Below, piece after piece: positions 15,614-24,242 of a DNA stretch of 64,000 bases. The position numbers and the translations under genes are program-made. The notes below the pieces were generated by a model. That model saw only the letters and a list, made by a program, of their open reading frames with translations, had not been told where the DNA came from and ran no database searches. This DNA is from JBDSSS01 sp963764195 (GTDB lineage: Bacteria; Actinomycetota; Actinomycetes; Actinomycetales; Dermatophilaceae), in assembly GCA_963764195.1 (NCBI GenBank), contig CAVXRG010000010.1, forward strand, positions 1,054,001 through 1,118,000, read 5' to 3'. Within the stretch, counting starts at the first letter, position 1. Every line of letters begins with the position of its first letter.

Positions 15614-17248
15614 CTACTTGTTCTTGACGATCTGGGCCTTGCTCATGTCGTCGTCGTCGAGCTCCTCGGCCTCTTCCTCCGAGCCGGGCCCGACAGCGCC
15701 CTTGCCGCTGCCGCGGAACGTCGACTTGACATCGTCGACGACCTTGCCGAGGGCGTTCTCGGTGTCGTCGTCGAGCTTCTTCGTCTCGCGGATCGTCTGG
15801 AGGATGGACCCGTCGCGACGGAGCGTGTCGAGCAGCTCGGACTCGAAGGTCCGGATGTCCTCGACGGGGACGTCGTCGAGCCGCCCGGTCGTGCCGGCCC
15901 AGATCGAGACGACCTGTTCCTCGACCGGGTACGGGTTGCTCTGCGGCTGCTTGAGCAGCTCGACGAGGCGCGCGCCGCGGGCCAGCTGGGCCCGGGAGGC
16001 CGGGTCGAGGTCGGAGGCGAACATCGCGAACGCCTCCATCGCACGGAACTGGGCCAGGTCGAGCTTGAGGCGACCGGCGACCGACTTCATCGCCTTGATC
16101 TGGGCCGCACCACCGACACGCGAAACCGACACACCCACGTCGATGGCGGGACGGACGTTGGCGTTGAAGAGGTCGGCCTGCAGGTAGATCTGACCGTCCG
16201 TGATCGAGATGACGTTGGTCGGGATGTACGCCGAGACGTCGCCGGCCTTCGTCTCGATGATCGGCAGGCCCGTCATCGAGCCGTGGCCGAGGTCGTCGGA
16301 CAGCTTGGCGCAACGCTCGAGCAGGCGGCTGTGCAGGTAGAACACGTCGCCGGGGTAAGCCTCGCGGCCCGGCGGGCGACGCAGCAGCAGCGACACCGCA
16401 CGGTAGGCCTCGGCCTGCTTGCTCAGGTCGTCGAAGACGATGAGGACGTGCTTGCCCTGGTACATCCAGTGCTGGCCGATGGCCGAGCCGGTGTAGGGGG
16501 CGAGGTACTTGAAGCCGGCCGAGTCGGAGGCGGGGGCGGCGACGATCGTCGTGTACTCGAGGGCACCGGCCTCCTCCAAGGTGCCGCGGACGGACGCGAT
16601 GGTCGAGCCCTTCTGGCCGATGGCGACGTAGATGCAGCGGACCTGCTGGTCCTCGTCGCCGGACTCCCAGTTGCGCTTCTGGTTGATGATGGTGTCGACC
16701 GCGACCGTCGTCTTGCCGGTCTGGCGGTCACCGATGATGAGCTGGCGCTGACCGCGACCGATCGGGGTCATCGAGTCGACGGCCTTGATGCCGGTCTGGA
16801 GCGGCTCGTGGACCGACTTGCGCTGGACGACCGTGGGCGCCTGCAGCTCGAGCGCGCGGCGCTCCTCGGCGACGATCTCGCCGAGACCGTCGATCGGGTT
16901 GCCGAGCGGATCGACGACGCGGCCGAGGAAGTTGTCACCGACGGGGACGGAGAGGACCTCGCCCGTGCGCTTGACGTCCTGGCCCTCCTCGATGCCGGCG
17001 AAGTCACCGAGGACGACGACACCGATCTCGTGCACGTCGAGGTTGAGCGCGAGTCCGAGGGTTCCGTCCTCGAACTGCAGCAGCTCGTTGGTCATGGCCG
17101 AGGGCAGACCCTCGACGTGGGCGATGCCGTCACCGGCATCGGTGACGCGGCCGACCTCTTCGCGGGAGGCCGCGCCGGGCTCGTAGGACTGGACGAACGT
17201 GTCCAGTGCGTCCCGGATCTCCTCCGGACGGATCGAAAGCTCCGTCAT
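15614..17248 (-). CDS. atpA: ATP synthase F1 alpha subunit
   Basis: 544 residues. Nucleotide-binding motif GDRQTGKT at residues 173-180, followed by AVDTIINQ and the YTGSAIGQHWMYQGKHVLIVFDD Walker B region; non-catalytic subunit of F1. The chain is about 30 residues longer than E. coli alpha and ends in an acidic, then basic tail (GSEEEAEELDDDDMSKAQIVKNK region). Mycobacterial alpha also has a C-terminal extension, which suppresses ATP hydrolysis; an analogous role is inference. ATG 17248 has an AGGAGAAG ribosome site. Confidence 0.98.
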   Translation of the reverse strand: MTELSIRPEEIRDALDTFVQSYEPGAASREEVGRVTDAGDGIAHVEGLPSAMTNELLQFEDGTLGLALNLDVHEIGVVVLGDFAGIEEGQDVKRTGEVLSVPVGDNFLGRVVDPLGNPIDGLGEIVAEERRALELQAPTVVQRKSVHEPLQTGIKAVDSMTPIGRGQRQLIIGDRQTGKTTVAVDTIINQKRNWESGDEDQQVRCIYVAIGQKGSTIASVRGTLEEAGALEYTTIVAAPASDSAGFKYLAPYTGSAIGQHWMYQGKHVLIVFDDLSKQAEAYRAVSLLLRRPPGREAYPGDVFYLHSRLLERCAKLSDDLGHGSMTGLPIIETKAGDVSAYIPTNVISITDGQIYLQADLFNANVRPAIDVGVSVSRVGGAAQIKAMKSVAGRLKLDLAQFRAMEAFAMFASDLDPASRAQLARGARLVELLKQPQSNPYPVEEQVVSIWAGTTGRLDDVPVEDIRTFESELLDTLRRDGSILQTIRETKKLDDDTENALGKVVDDVKSTFRGSGKGAVGPGSEEEAEELDDDDMSKAQIVKNK

Positions 17249-17327
17249 GTCAGATCTTCTCCTCGGTCTCGACCCGGTGTGCGAGTCGGTGGTTTTTCAC
17301 AGCTGATGAGTCAGGGTGGTGACGCAC

Positions 17328-18140
17328 TCAGGCGCCCATGGCGCGCCGGGCGCTGTCGAGCTTGCGGATGACGGTCCCGTCGATGAGCTCGTCACCGATC
17401 TCGACCTTGACGCCGCCCAGGACCCGGGGGTCCACGACGGTGGTGACGTGGACCGTGCCGCCGTAGACGGACGCGAGCCCAGCGGCGAGCCGGTCCCGCT
17501 CCTCGTCGCTGAGCGGGACCGCCGAGGTGACGGTGGCGGTCTGCTGCTCCCGCCGCCGCGCGGCGGCGTCGAGGTAGCTCTGGACGGTGCGGTCGAACCG
17601 CAGGCCGCGCGGTGCGGTCACGGCGTGCCGGGCGAGCACGAGCGTCTCGTCGGCGACCTTGCCGGTCAGCAACGAGTCGACCAGGGCCCGTCGTCGGTCG
17701 GGCTCGGCCTGCTGGTCGGTGATGGCGGTGCGCAGGTCGGCGTCCGCGGCGACGATCCGCTCGAAGCGGAACAGCTCGTCCTCGACCCGGTCGGCCCGGT
17801 CGGCCTGCTCGGCCCCGGCGATGACCGACTCGACGGCATACGACTCCACCGTGTCGGTGAGGTCGCGCTCCGAGCTCCACCGCTGGCCGACGACGCCCTT
17901 GAGCACGGTGAGCGTCTCCGACCCGACCTTGCCACCGAGCAGGCGCTCGACGAGGTCGCCCTTGTCGGAGCCCGGGCGGGACGGGTCGGCGACGGCGCGC
18001 CGCAGGGAGGCGTGGGTGTCGAGCAGCCCGACGACCGCGAAGAGCTCCTCGGCCAACCGCGCGCGGTCGGCACCGGCGGCGAGGACGCCGGTGAACGCGT
18101 CGCGGCTGGAGGCCGCTGCTGCGCGTGAGGATCCCTGCAT
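17328..18140 (-). CDS. atpH: ATP synthase F1 delta subunit
   Basis: 270 residues, larger than the ~177-residue E. coli delta but normal for actinobacteria. The N-terminal helical bundle (ASRDAFTGVLAAGADRARLAEELFAVVGL) and C-terminal strand region PRVLGGVKVEIGDELIDGTVIRKL identify the family, which links F1 to the peripheral stalk. Start ATG 18140 overlaps the atpF stop by one base (TGATG), implying translational coupling. It is a separate gene, not fused to a b subunit as in mycobacteria. Confidence 0.96.
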   Translation of the reverse strand: MQGSSRAAAASSRDAFTGVLAAGADRARLAEELFAVVGLLDTHASLRRAVADPSRPGSDKGDLVERLLGGKVGSETLTVLKGVVGQRWSSERDLTDTVESYAVESVIAGAEQADRADRVEDELFRFERIVAADADLRTAITDQQAEPDRRRALVDSLLTGKVADETLVLARHAVTAPRGLRFDRTVQSYLDAAARRREQQTATVTSAVPLSDEERDRLAAGLASVYGGTVHVTTVVDPRVLGGVKVEIGDELIDGTVIRKLDSARRAMGA

Positions 18141-18736
18141 CAGCGCTCACCCTCGGCGGTCGGCGAGCCGACCTTCTCGCGCACGACGTCACCGGACTCG
18201 AGCTCGGCGAGGAAGCGCTCGACAATGCCCTTCTGGCGGGTCTCGTCGTGCAGCGACTCACCGACGATCCGGCTCGCGAGGTCGGTCGAGATCCGACCGA
18301 CGTCACCACGCAGGGAGACGAGGGCCTGCTGGCGCTCCGCCTCGATCTGCTTGTGAGCCGTCTCGGTGATCCGGGCGGCCTCGGCCGCCGCCTGCTCACG
18401 CATCTCGGCGATGATCTGCGAACCCTGGGCCTTGGCCTCCTCGCGGATGGTCGAGGCCTGGTCGCGGGACTCGAGGAGCTGGGCGCGGTACTGCTCCAGC
18501 GCCTCCTGGGCCTGCGCCTGAGCCTCCTCGGCCTTGTTCATCCCGCCCTCGATGGCCGCGGTGCGCTCGGCATAGATCTGCTCGAGACGCGGCACGACCA
18601 GCTTGGCCACGATGTAGTAGAGGATCGCGAAGGTGACGAGGCCGAAGAAGAACTCCAGCGGGTGCGGGATGATCGGGGCCGCGGTGGCCCAGAAGCCCGT
18701 CTCGCCGCCTTCGGCGGTCACGGTCACTGCGTGCAT
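18140..18736 (-). CDS. atpF: ATP synthase Fo b subunit
   Basis: 198 residues from ATG 18736, which has a CAGGAGC ribosome site; a longer reading to 18772 lacks one. One transmembrane helix (FFFGLVTFAILYYIVAKLVV, about residues 25-45) is followed by a long charged helix rich in A, E and Q, the peripheral stalk dimerisation region. Its stop overlaps the atpH start by one base. Confidence 0.96.
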   Translation of the reverse strand: MHAVTVTAEGGETGFWATAAPIIPHPLEFFFGLVTFAILYYIVAKLVVPRLEQIYAERTAAIEGGMNKAEEAQAQAQEALEQYRAQLLESRDQASTIREEAKAQGSQIIAEMREQAAAEAARITETAHKQIEAERQQALVSLRGDVGRISTDLASRIVGESLHDETRQKGIVERFLAELESGDVVREKVGSPTAEGER

Positions 18737-18786
18737 GCGGTGCTCCTGAAGAGAGATGCTGAAGGGGTCCACTGCCCGTGCGGGCG

Positions 18787-18996
18787 TCAGGCCTTGAAGA
18801 CGAACGCGAGCGCGATACCGAAGATGGCGAGCGCCTCGGTGATGGCCATGCCGAGGAAGGCGATGGGCTGGAGCATGCCGCGGGCCTCGGGCTGACGAGC
18901 GACGCCGTTGATGTAGGCGGCGAAGATCAGGCCGACACCGATGCCGGGGCCGATGGCGGAGAGGCCGTAACCGAGGATGGCAATGTTGCCGGTCAT
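18787..18996 (-). CDS. atpE: ATP synthase Fo c subunit (proteolipid)
   Basis: 69 residues forming a helical hairpin: a glycine-rich first helix (GYGLSAIGPGIGVGLIFAAY), the polar RQPE loop at residues 34-37, and a second helix with the proton-binding Glu54 in AITEALAIFG. It makes the membrane c-ring and is the homologue of the bedaquiline target in mycobacteria. ATG 18996 is preferred since GGA lies six bases upstream; an ATG two codons earlier (19002) is also in frame. Confidence 0.96.
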   Translation of the reverse strand: MTGNIAILGYGLSAIGPGIGVGLIFAAYINGVARQPEARGMLQPIAFLGMAITEALAIFGIALAFVFKA

Positions 18997-19082
18997 GTTC
19001 ATTCCATTTCTATCTTGTCGGTCCCGGTGGCGGTTGTCACCGGGGCTGGGTCGTGCGGGATTGAGCAGTCGGTGGGGCCGGC

Positions 19083-19865
19083 TCAGTGCTCGTCGGCGAC
19101 GGCGCCGGCGATGTAGAGGGCGGCCAGCAGGGTGAAGACGTAGGCCTGCAGGAACTCCACGAGGAGCTCGAACAGCGTCATGATGAAGGCGAAGATCCAG
19201 GTCACGCCGCCCGCGACGACGAGCACGCCGCCGGAGGTGAGCATGTACCAGCCACCGGTGATGAACAGCACGATGAGGATGTGGCCGGCGAACATGTTGC
19301 CGAAGAGTCGCAGGGCGAGCGTCACCGGGCGGGTGAACAGGTCGGTGATCAGCTCGAGGACGAAGATGAACGGGACCATCGCCTTGGGCAGGCCGCTCGG
19401 GACGAGCGACTTCCAGTAGCCGATGAAGCCGTGCTTGCGCATGCCGACGACGTGGAAGACGACCCACACGATGAGCGCGAGCGCGACCGGGAAGCCGATG
19501 CGGCTCATCGTCGGGAAGCTCATCGGCGGGATGACGCCGAAGAAGTTGTTGACGAGGATCAGCACGAACATCGAGAAGAGCAGCGGCACGAACCGCATGA
19601 ACTCCTTGGAGCCGATGAGGTCCTTGGCGATGCCGTTGCGCACGATGCCGTACACGGCCTCCGTGCCCATCTGGGCGCGGCCGGGCACGACGGCCTTCTT
19701 CTTCGTCGTGGCGAGCAGCCACCACGCGATGAGGCCGACCGACAGCAGCATGAGGAACATCGGGCGGGTGATCGCCCAGGCTCCGTCGCCGATGAGCGGC
19801 TGCCAGAACTCCTCGATACCGGGAGGCGTGTAGTCCGTCGGTGCGACGGCTGCCACGAAGCTCAC
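19083..19865 (-). CDS. atpB: ATP synthase Fo a subunit
   Basis: 260 residues, polytopic, forming the proton half-channels against the c-ring. The essential Arg is Arg186 in TLALRLFGNMFAGH; GVIPPMSFPT and ELITDLFTRPVTL are also diagnostic. The gap to atpE is about 86 bases with no clear structure. ATG 19865 follows the atpI/atpZ genes after about 120 bases. Confidence 0.97.
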   Translation of the reverse strand: MSFVAAVAPTDYTPPGIEEFWQPLIGDGAWAITRPMFLMLLSVGLIAWWLLATTKKKAVVPGRAQMGTEAVYGIVRNGIAKDLIGSKEFMRFVPLLFSMFVLILVNNFFGVIPPMSFPTMSRIGFPVALALIVWVVFHVVGMRKHGFIGYWKSLVPSGLPKAMVPFIFVLELITDLFTRPVTLALRLFGNMFAGHILIVLFITGGWYMLTSGGVLVVAGGVTWIFAFIMTLFELLVEFLQAYVFTLLAALYIAGAVADEH

Positions 19866-19986
19866 AGGTGACTCCTTCGAAGGTGCGGGGCAAAGCGGTG
19901 GGGGGTGGACGACGCGTGCGGCGGGGTGACGCTCACAGCCTGCTCGGGGGAAAGTCTGCTATCGGGCTGCGTGCGGGGGGCCGAAC

Positions 19987-20244
19987 TCACTGCGTACCGT
20001 ATCGGAACCAGATCAGGTAGAGCGACAGCGCCATACCCGCGACGATCCCGACACCGACCAGCCAGGTGGTCCCGAGCCACTGGTCGGCGAGGTATCCGAG
20101 ACCACCGTAGATCAGCGGTCCGCTCAGCAGGTAGGCGATGGCCCGCCAGGCGGAGTCCTGCTCGCGGGTGTTGAACTCGCGCAGCTTGTCGGCCTCGTCG
20201 ACCGGCTCGCGCTCGGGCGTCTCGCCCGGTGGTGTGCTCGTCAT
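19987..20244 (-). CDS. AtpZ/AtpI-type small membrane protein of the ATP synthase operon
   Basis: 85 residues: an acidic N-terminal arm and two transmembrane helices (AIAYLLSGPLIYGGLGYLAD and LVGVGIVAGMALSLYLIWF). The YGGLGYLADQWLGT segment is typical of the AtpZ/AtpQ family found before atpB, suggested to help c-ring assembly or Mg2+/Ca2+ handling. ATG 20244 with GGGGAGG upstream is chosen over the longer start at 20262. Function is inferred from family only. Confidence 0.82.
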   Translation of the reverse strand: MTSTPPGETPEREPVDEADKLREFNTREQDSAWRAIAYLLSGPLIYGGLGYLADQWLGTTWLVGVGIVAGMALSLYLIWFRYGTQ

Positions 20245-20258
20245 GCCAGCCTCCCCAG

Positions 20259-20744
20259 TCACGGCTCATCGTTCGGGGTCCCGGTGTCGGCCGCCGGCCG
20301 GGTGGGCTCGATGGAGGCCTCCCCCGCCGGGTCGTAGGCGAAGATGCGCAGGCGCTTGTAGGCCCGCATCTCGAAGAAGAGCCAGACGAGGGCGCACACC
20401 GTGATCGACAGTCCGACGGCGTAGCCGGAGACCCAGCTGACACCGCTGAGGACGAACATCGCGACACCGAGGACGACGACCTTGAAGGTGTAGGTGGCCA
20501 TGACGACCATCATCACCGTCGTCGGGGCGAGGTCGGCAGTCCGCTTCATCACGAGCAGCGTGAGGCTGAAGAAGAAGATGACGAGGGCGGCGCCGAAGGC
20601 CGCTGACCAGGCCGCTTTGGGGCTGGAGACGAGCCCGACGACCACGCACACCACCCCGACCACGGAGGTCGGCAGCACCGAACCCCGGAGGAGCTGCGCG
20701 AACGCATCGGACTGCGATGCGTCTCGTGCCGGTGTGGCGCTCAC
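20259..20744 (-). CDS. atpI: ATP synthase subunit I-like membrane protein
   Basis: 161 residues with four hydrophobic segments between about residues 22 and 125 and a charged C-terminal tail. It is the first gene of the operon, in the position of atpI, whose product assists c-ring assembly in other bacteria. Sequence of this protein is poorly conserved, so the call rests on topology and position. Its stop is 14 bases before the AtpZ-like gene. Confidence 0.78.
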   Translation of the reverse strand: MSATPARDASQSDAFAQLLRGSVLPTSVVGVVCVVVGLVSSPKAAWSAAFGAALVIFFFSLTLLVMKRTADLAPTTVMMVVMATYTFKVVVLGVAMFVLSGVSWVSGYAVGLSITVCALVWLFFEMRAYKRLRIFAYDPAGEASIEPTRPAADTGTPNDEP

Positions 20745-20782
20745 GGAAGACCTGCCTGGTTGCGTCGGTGTCGGCGTCGGGC

Positions 20783-20798
20783 CCGGGTCGTAACCCGG
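20783..20798 (-). other. Small hairpin in the atp operon leader
   Basis: CCGGGT-CGTA-ACCCGG, a 6-bp stem with a four-base loop, between the operon's presumed promoter and the atpI start. Confidence 0.3.
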
Positions 20799-20878
20799 TG
20801 GGGCGTGGTGGTCGTGCTCCCGCGGCGCTGCGCGCCCCTGCGGGACCCTCGGAGGACTTCTCAGACTCCCCTCAGGTG

Positions 20879-20898
20879 CTTGTGAATGCTATCACAAG
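20879..20898 (-). promoter_or_regulatory. Palindrome CTTGTGA-N6-TCACAAG: candidate Crp/GlxR-type operator of the atp operon
   Basis: A perfect 7-bp inverted repeat with a six-base spacer. Its core TGTGA-N6-TCACA is the consensus of cAMP-receptor-family regulators (CRP, GlxR). It overlaps the wecA stop codon, 135-155 bases before the atpI start, a usual activator distance if the start site is about 60 bases downstream. A TAGCAT hexamer inside the spacer could also act as a -10, in which case binding would repress. Confidence 0.6.
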
Positions 20899-21989
20899 CG
20901 CTTGGAGGGGCTCCATCGCGGCAGCCAGACCGTGAGCACGAGACCGACCACCGACGCGGCGGCGAGGACGACGAGCGGCCTCCACCCGTCCCAGATCACG
21001 AAGGACACCGAGCCGAGGGCGACGATCGCGGCCCAGAGGTAGAGGATGAGCACCGCGCGGCGGTGGCCGTGCCCGATGCCGAGCATCCGGTGGTGCAGGT
21101 GCATCGCGTCCGGGTGCCACGGCCGCTGCCCCGCCCGCGTCCGGCGGATGATCGCCAGTCCCATGTCGAGCAGGGGCAGCAGCAGCACGGCGAGTGGGAC
21201 GAGGATCGGCAGGAACGCGGCGGTGGCCTGGTTGGCGGTGACGTCGCCGGGGTTGACGTTGCCCGTCAGCGAGATCGTCGCCGCCGAGAGCAGCAGTCCG
21301 AGCGTGAGCGCGCCGGAGTCCCCCATGAAGAGCCGCGCCGGGTGGAAGTTGTGGGGAAGGAAGCCCGCGCAGCACCCCACGAGCGCCGCGGAGATGAAGG
21401 TGGCGGTCGAGAAGACGTTGGCCGGCACGAACGAGCGCGACACGATGTAGCTGTAGGCGAAGAACGCGAAGGCCGCGATCCCGACCACCCCCGCGGCGAG
21501 CCCGTCGAGCCCGTCGATGAAGTTGACCGCGTTGGTCGTGACGATGACGACGACGACGGTGAACAGCACGAGCACCGGGGTCGGCAGCACGGTGACGCCG
21601 AAGATCGGCAGCGACAGCAGCTGCACCCCGGCGTAGGCCATCAGCCCGGCGGCGAGGATCTGCCCGGCCAGCTTCGTGAGCCAGTCGATCTCACGGATGT
21701 CGTCGATCGCACCGACGAGGCACATGATGCCGCCCGCGGCGACGACGCCGAGCACCTCTCGGGTGGAGAAGAGCGAGCCGAGGTAGGGCAGGGCCCGGGC
21801 GACGAGCGCGGCCGCGACGAAGCCGAGGTAGATCCCGACGCCCCCCAGCCGCGGGATCGGGGTGGTGTGGACGTCCCGCTCCCGGACCGCGGTGAACGCG
21901 CCCGTCGCCACCGCGAGGCTGCGGATCAGGGGCGTGACGAGGTAGGTGACGGATGCCGCCACGAGCAGGATGAGGACGTACTCGTGCAC
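20892..21989 (-). CDS. wecA: Undecaprenyl/decaprenyl-phosphate GlcNAc-1-phosphate transferase (WecA/TagO-like)
   Basis: 365 residues with about eleven transmembrane helices. The PNPT family motifs are all present: VGAIDDIREID (catalytic Asp pair, near residue 92), NFIDGLDGLAAG, MGDSGALTLG and HLHHRMLGIGH. The enzyme moves GlcNAc-1-phosphate onto a polyprenyl phosphate to start cell-wall linkage-unit or arabinogalactan synthesis. Position between glyA/tsaC and atp matches Rv1302 in M. tuberculosis. Donor sugar and lipid length cannot be read from the sequence. Confidence 0.93.
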   Translation of the reverse strand: MHEYVLILLVAASVTYLVTPLIRSLAVATGAFTAVRERDVHTTPIPRLGGVGIYLGFVAAALVARALPYLGSLFSTREVLGVVAAGGIMCLVGAIDDIREIDWLTKLAGQILAAGLMAYAGVQLLSLPIFGVTVLPTPVLVLFTVVVVIVTTNAVNFIDGLDGLAAGVVGIAAFAFFAYSYIVSRSFVPANVFSTATFISAALVGCCAGFLPHNFHPARLFMGDSGALTLGLLLSAATISLTGNVNPGDVTANQATAAFLPILVPLAVLLLPLLDMGLAIIRRTRAGQRPWHPDAMHLHHRMLGIGHGHRRAVLILYLWAAIVALGSVSFVIWDGWRPLVVLAAASVVGLVLTVWLPRWSPSKRL

Positions 21990-22010
21990 TCAGTCACCCA
22001 CCGGGTGGGC

Positions 22011-22042
22011 GGTATGCCGCTGGGCGTGCCCAGCGGCATACC
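22011..22042 (-). terminator. Perfect GGTATGCCG...CGGCATACC hairpin after glyA
   Basis: GGTATGCCGCTGGGC and its exact complement, 15-base arms with a two-base centre, between the glyA stop and the wecA start. Both ends carry the repeated GTATGCC word. No U-tract. Confidence 0.7.
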
Positions 22043-22077
22043 GACGTCGGGTGACGGGCGGCATCGCGTCGCCGAGG

Positions 22078-23358
22078 TCAGCGGGGGTAGGCCGGGAACC
22101 GGGTGACGAGGTCGGTGACCTCGGCGCGCACCGCGGCGCTCACCGGGTTCGCGGGGTCGGCGTCGCCCTCGGTGACGGCCCGGTGGATGAGCGAGGCGAT
22201 CTGGGTCATCTCCGGCAGCCCCATCCCCTGCGTCGTCACGGACGGGGTGCCGACGCGGATGCCGGAGGCGATGTTGGGCTTCTGCGGGTCGAACGGGATG
22301 GCGTTCTTGTTGAGCACGATCCCGGCGGCGTCGGCGCGCTCCTCGGCCTCCTTGCCCGTGACGCCGATGCCCTGCAGGTCGAGCAGCGACAGGTGGGTGT
22401 CGGTGCCGCCCGTCGTCGGCCGGATGCCCAGCTCGAGCAGGCTCGAGGCGAGCTGCCGGCTGTTGGCGATGACGTCGGTGACGTACTGCCCGTACTCCGG
22501 CGTGGCGCACTCCTTGAAGTTGACCGCCTTGGCCGCGATCGTGTGCATCTGCGGCCCGCCCTGCATCATCGGGAAGATCGCCTTGTCCATCTTGGCGGCG
22601 TGCTCGGCCTTGCAGACGAGGGCGCCGGACCGCGGACCGCGCAGCACCTTGTGGGTGGTGAAGGTGACGACATCGGCGTAGGGCACCGGCGACGGGATCG
22701 CCTTGCCGGCGACGAGGCCGATGAAGTGCGCGGCGTCGACCCAGAGGATCGCCCCGACCTCGTCGGCGATCGCCCGGAAGCGCTCGAAGTCGATGAGGCG
22801 CGGGATCGCGGACCCGCCGGCGCAGATGACCTTGGGCCGGTGCTCCTTGGCGAGTGCTTCGACCTGGTCGTAGTCGATGTCCTCGCTGTCGCGGTCGACA
22901 CCGTAGTGCACCGCGTCGAACCACTTGCCGGAGAAGGAGACCTTCGTGCCATGGGTCAGGTGTCCACCCATCGGCAGGGCCATCGCGAGGATCGTGTCGC
23001 CGGGGGCCATGAAGGCGCCGTAGACGGCCTGGTTGGCGCTCGCCCCGGAGTGGGCCTGGACGTTGGCGTGGTCGGCCCCGAAGAGCGCCTTGGCCCGGTC
23101 GATCGCCAGGGTCTCGGCCTTGTCGACCTCGGAGCAGCCGCCGTAGTAGCGGCGGCCGGGGTAGCCCTCGGCATACTTGTTCGACAGCGTGGACCCGAGC
23201 GCGGTGAGCACGGCCGGCGAGCTGATGTTCTCGCTCGCGATGAGCTGCAGTCCCCCACGGATCCGGTCGAGCTCGGAGAGCAGGACCCCGGCGATGTCGG
23301 GGTCGAAGGCCTCGAGGGCGTCGAAGTCGGAGCCGTAGAACGTCTGGTCGTGCGCCAT
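22078..23358 (-). CDS. glyA: Serine hydroxymethyltransferase
   Basis: 426 residues, PLP enzyme exchanging serine and glycine with tetrahydrofolate. IASENISSPAV near residue 40, KYAEGYPGRRYYGGC near residue 61, and the PLP-binding Lys237 in TTHKVLRGPRSG (consensus TTHKTLRGPRGG, so two substitutions). ATG 23358 (MAHDQTFYG) has GGGAG upstream; longer readings are not family-like. It lies between tsaC and wecA as in many actinobacteria. Confidence 0.95.
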   Translation of the reverse strand: MAHDQTFYGSDFDALEAFDPDIAGVLLSELDRIRGGLQLIASENISSPAVLTALGSTLSNKYAEGYPGRRYYGGCSEVDKAETLAIDRAKALFGADHANVQAHSGASANQAVYGAFMAPGDTILAMALPMGGHLTHGTKVSFSGKWFDAVHYGVDRDSEDIDYDQVEALAKEHRPKVICAGGSAIPRLIDFERFRAIADEVGAILWVDAAHFIGLVAGKAIPSPVPYADVVTFTTHKVLRGPRSGALVCKAEHAAKMDKAIFPMMQGGPQMHTIAAKAVNFKECATPEYGQYVTDVIANSRQLASSLLELGIRPTTGGTDTHLSLLDLQGIGVTGKEAEERADAAGIVLNKNAIPFDPQKPNIASGIRVGTPSVTTQGMGLPEMTQIASLIHRAVTEGDADPANPVSAAVRAEVTDLVTRFPAYPR

Positions 23359-23423
23359 GGAGGATCTCCCGGTCGAGATGGTCGAGATGGAGGGACACGC
23401 GGTGCCGCGGGTGCGGACCAACT

Positions 23424-24242
23424 CTATGCGGTGGGCCGGTCCGAGTCGGTGGGGATCGGCTCGGCCACGTCGACCCCGTCGGGTGCCTCGGGGGGCGGCG
23501 GCGGCGACGGACGGGGGTCGGAGGACCACTGCTGCACGTGCGGCTCGGGCCGCTCGGCAACCGGCTCGTCCTGCTCGGGCTCCTGGGCCGCGGCCTCGGC
23601 CGCCGCGGCGAGCGCGGCGAGCGCGGCGTCGATCTCGTCCTGACCGACCGCGCCCAGCCGGAGGGTGAGCGGGGCCTCGCCCGTGCAGTCGATGATCGTC
23701 GAGCTGTCGCCGTCGGCCGACGTCCCGCCGTCGAGGTAGACCGCGACGGACTCCCCCAGCATCGCCGTGGCCTCGTCGGCGGTGCGGGCGGCCGGGTCGC
23801 CGGTGGTGTTCGCGCTCGTCACGGCCATCGGGCCGATCTCACCGAGCAGCTCGAGGGCGACCTCGTCGGCGGGCACCCGGAGAGCCACCGTGCCGTTCGT
23901 GTCGCCGAGGTCCCAGTGAAGTGAGGTCTGCGCCTTGAGCACGAGGGTGAGGGGCCCGGGCCAGAAGGCCTCCATCAGGCTCAGGGCGTAGTCGGGGATC
24001 TGCGTCGCCAGCCCCTGCGCGGTGCGCGCGGTGGGGATGAGGACGGGGGGCGGCATGTCGCGGCCCCGGCCCTTCGCCGCCAGCACCGACGCCACGGCGG
24101 TCGCGTCGAAGGCGTCGCAGCCGATCCCGTAGACGGTGTCGGTGGGCAGCACGACGAGCTCCCCGCGGCGCACGGCCGCCGAGGCAGCCGAGATCCCGCT
24201 CGTCCGACCGTCGGGATCGGTGCAGTCGTAGTGCTCGCTCAT
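23424..24242 (-). CDS. tsaC: L-threonylcarbamoyladenylate synthase (Sua5/YrdC/TsaC family)
   Basis: 272 residues. It makes threonylcarbamoyl-AMP for the t6A37 modification of ANN-decoding tRNAs. LPTDTVYGIGCDAF near residue 31, the KGRGRDMPPPVLI substrate-binding segment (variant of KxR...P) and TSANTTGDPA are visible. The last ~65 residues are an Ala/Glu/Pro-rich low-complexity tail after the YrdC domain, not a Sua5 domain. ATG 24242 overlaps the prmC stop (ATGA). Confidence 0.92.
   Translation of the reverse strand: MSEHYDCTDPDGRTSGISAASAAVRRGELVVLPTDTVYGIGCDAFDATAVASVLAAKGRGRDMPPPVLIPTARTAQGLATQIPDYALSLMEAFWPGPLTLVLKAQTSLHWDLGDTNGTVALRVPADEVALELLGEIGPMAVTSANTTGDPAARTADEATAMLGESVAVYLDGGTSADGDSSTIIDCTGEAPLTLRLGAVGQDEIDAALAALAAAAEAAAQEPEQDEPVAERPEPHVQQWSSDPRPSPPPPPEAPDGVDVAEPIPTDSDRPTA

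Noticed and set aside
22011..22042. GGTATGCCG hairpins considered as insertion-sequence ends or MITE copies
   Set aside because: Only the 9-base core is shared; stem extensions differ between copies, there are no target duplications, and single cores occur inside conserved genes.
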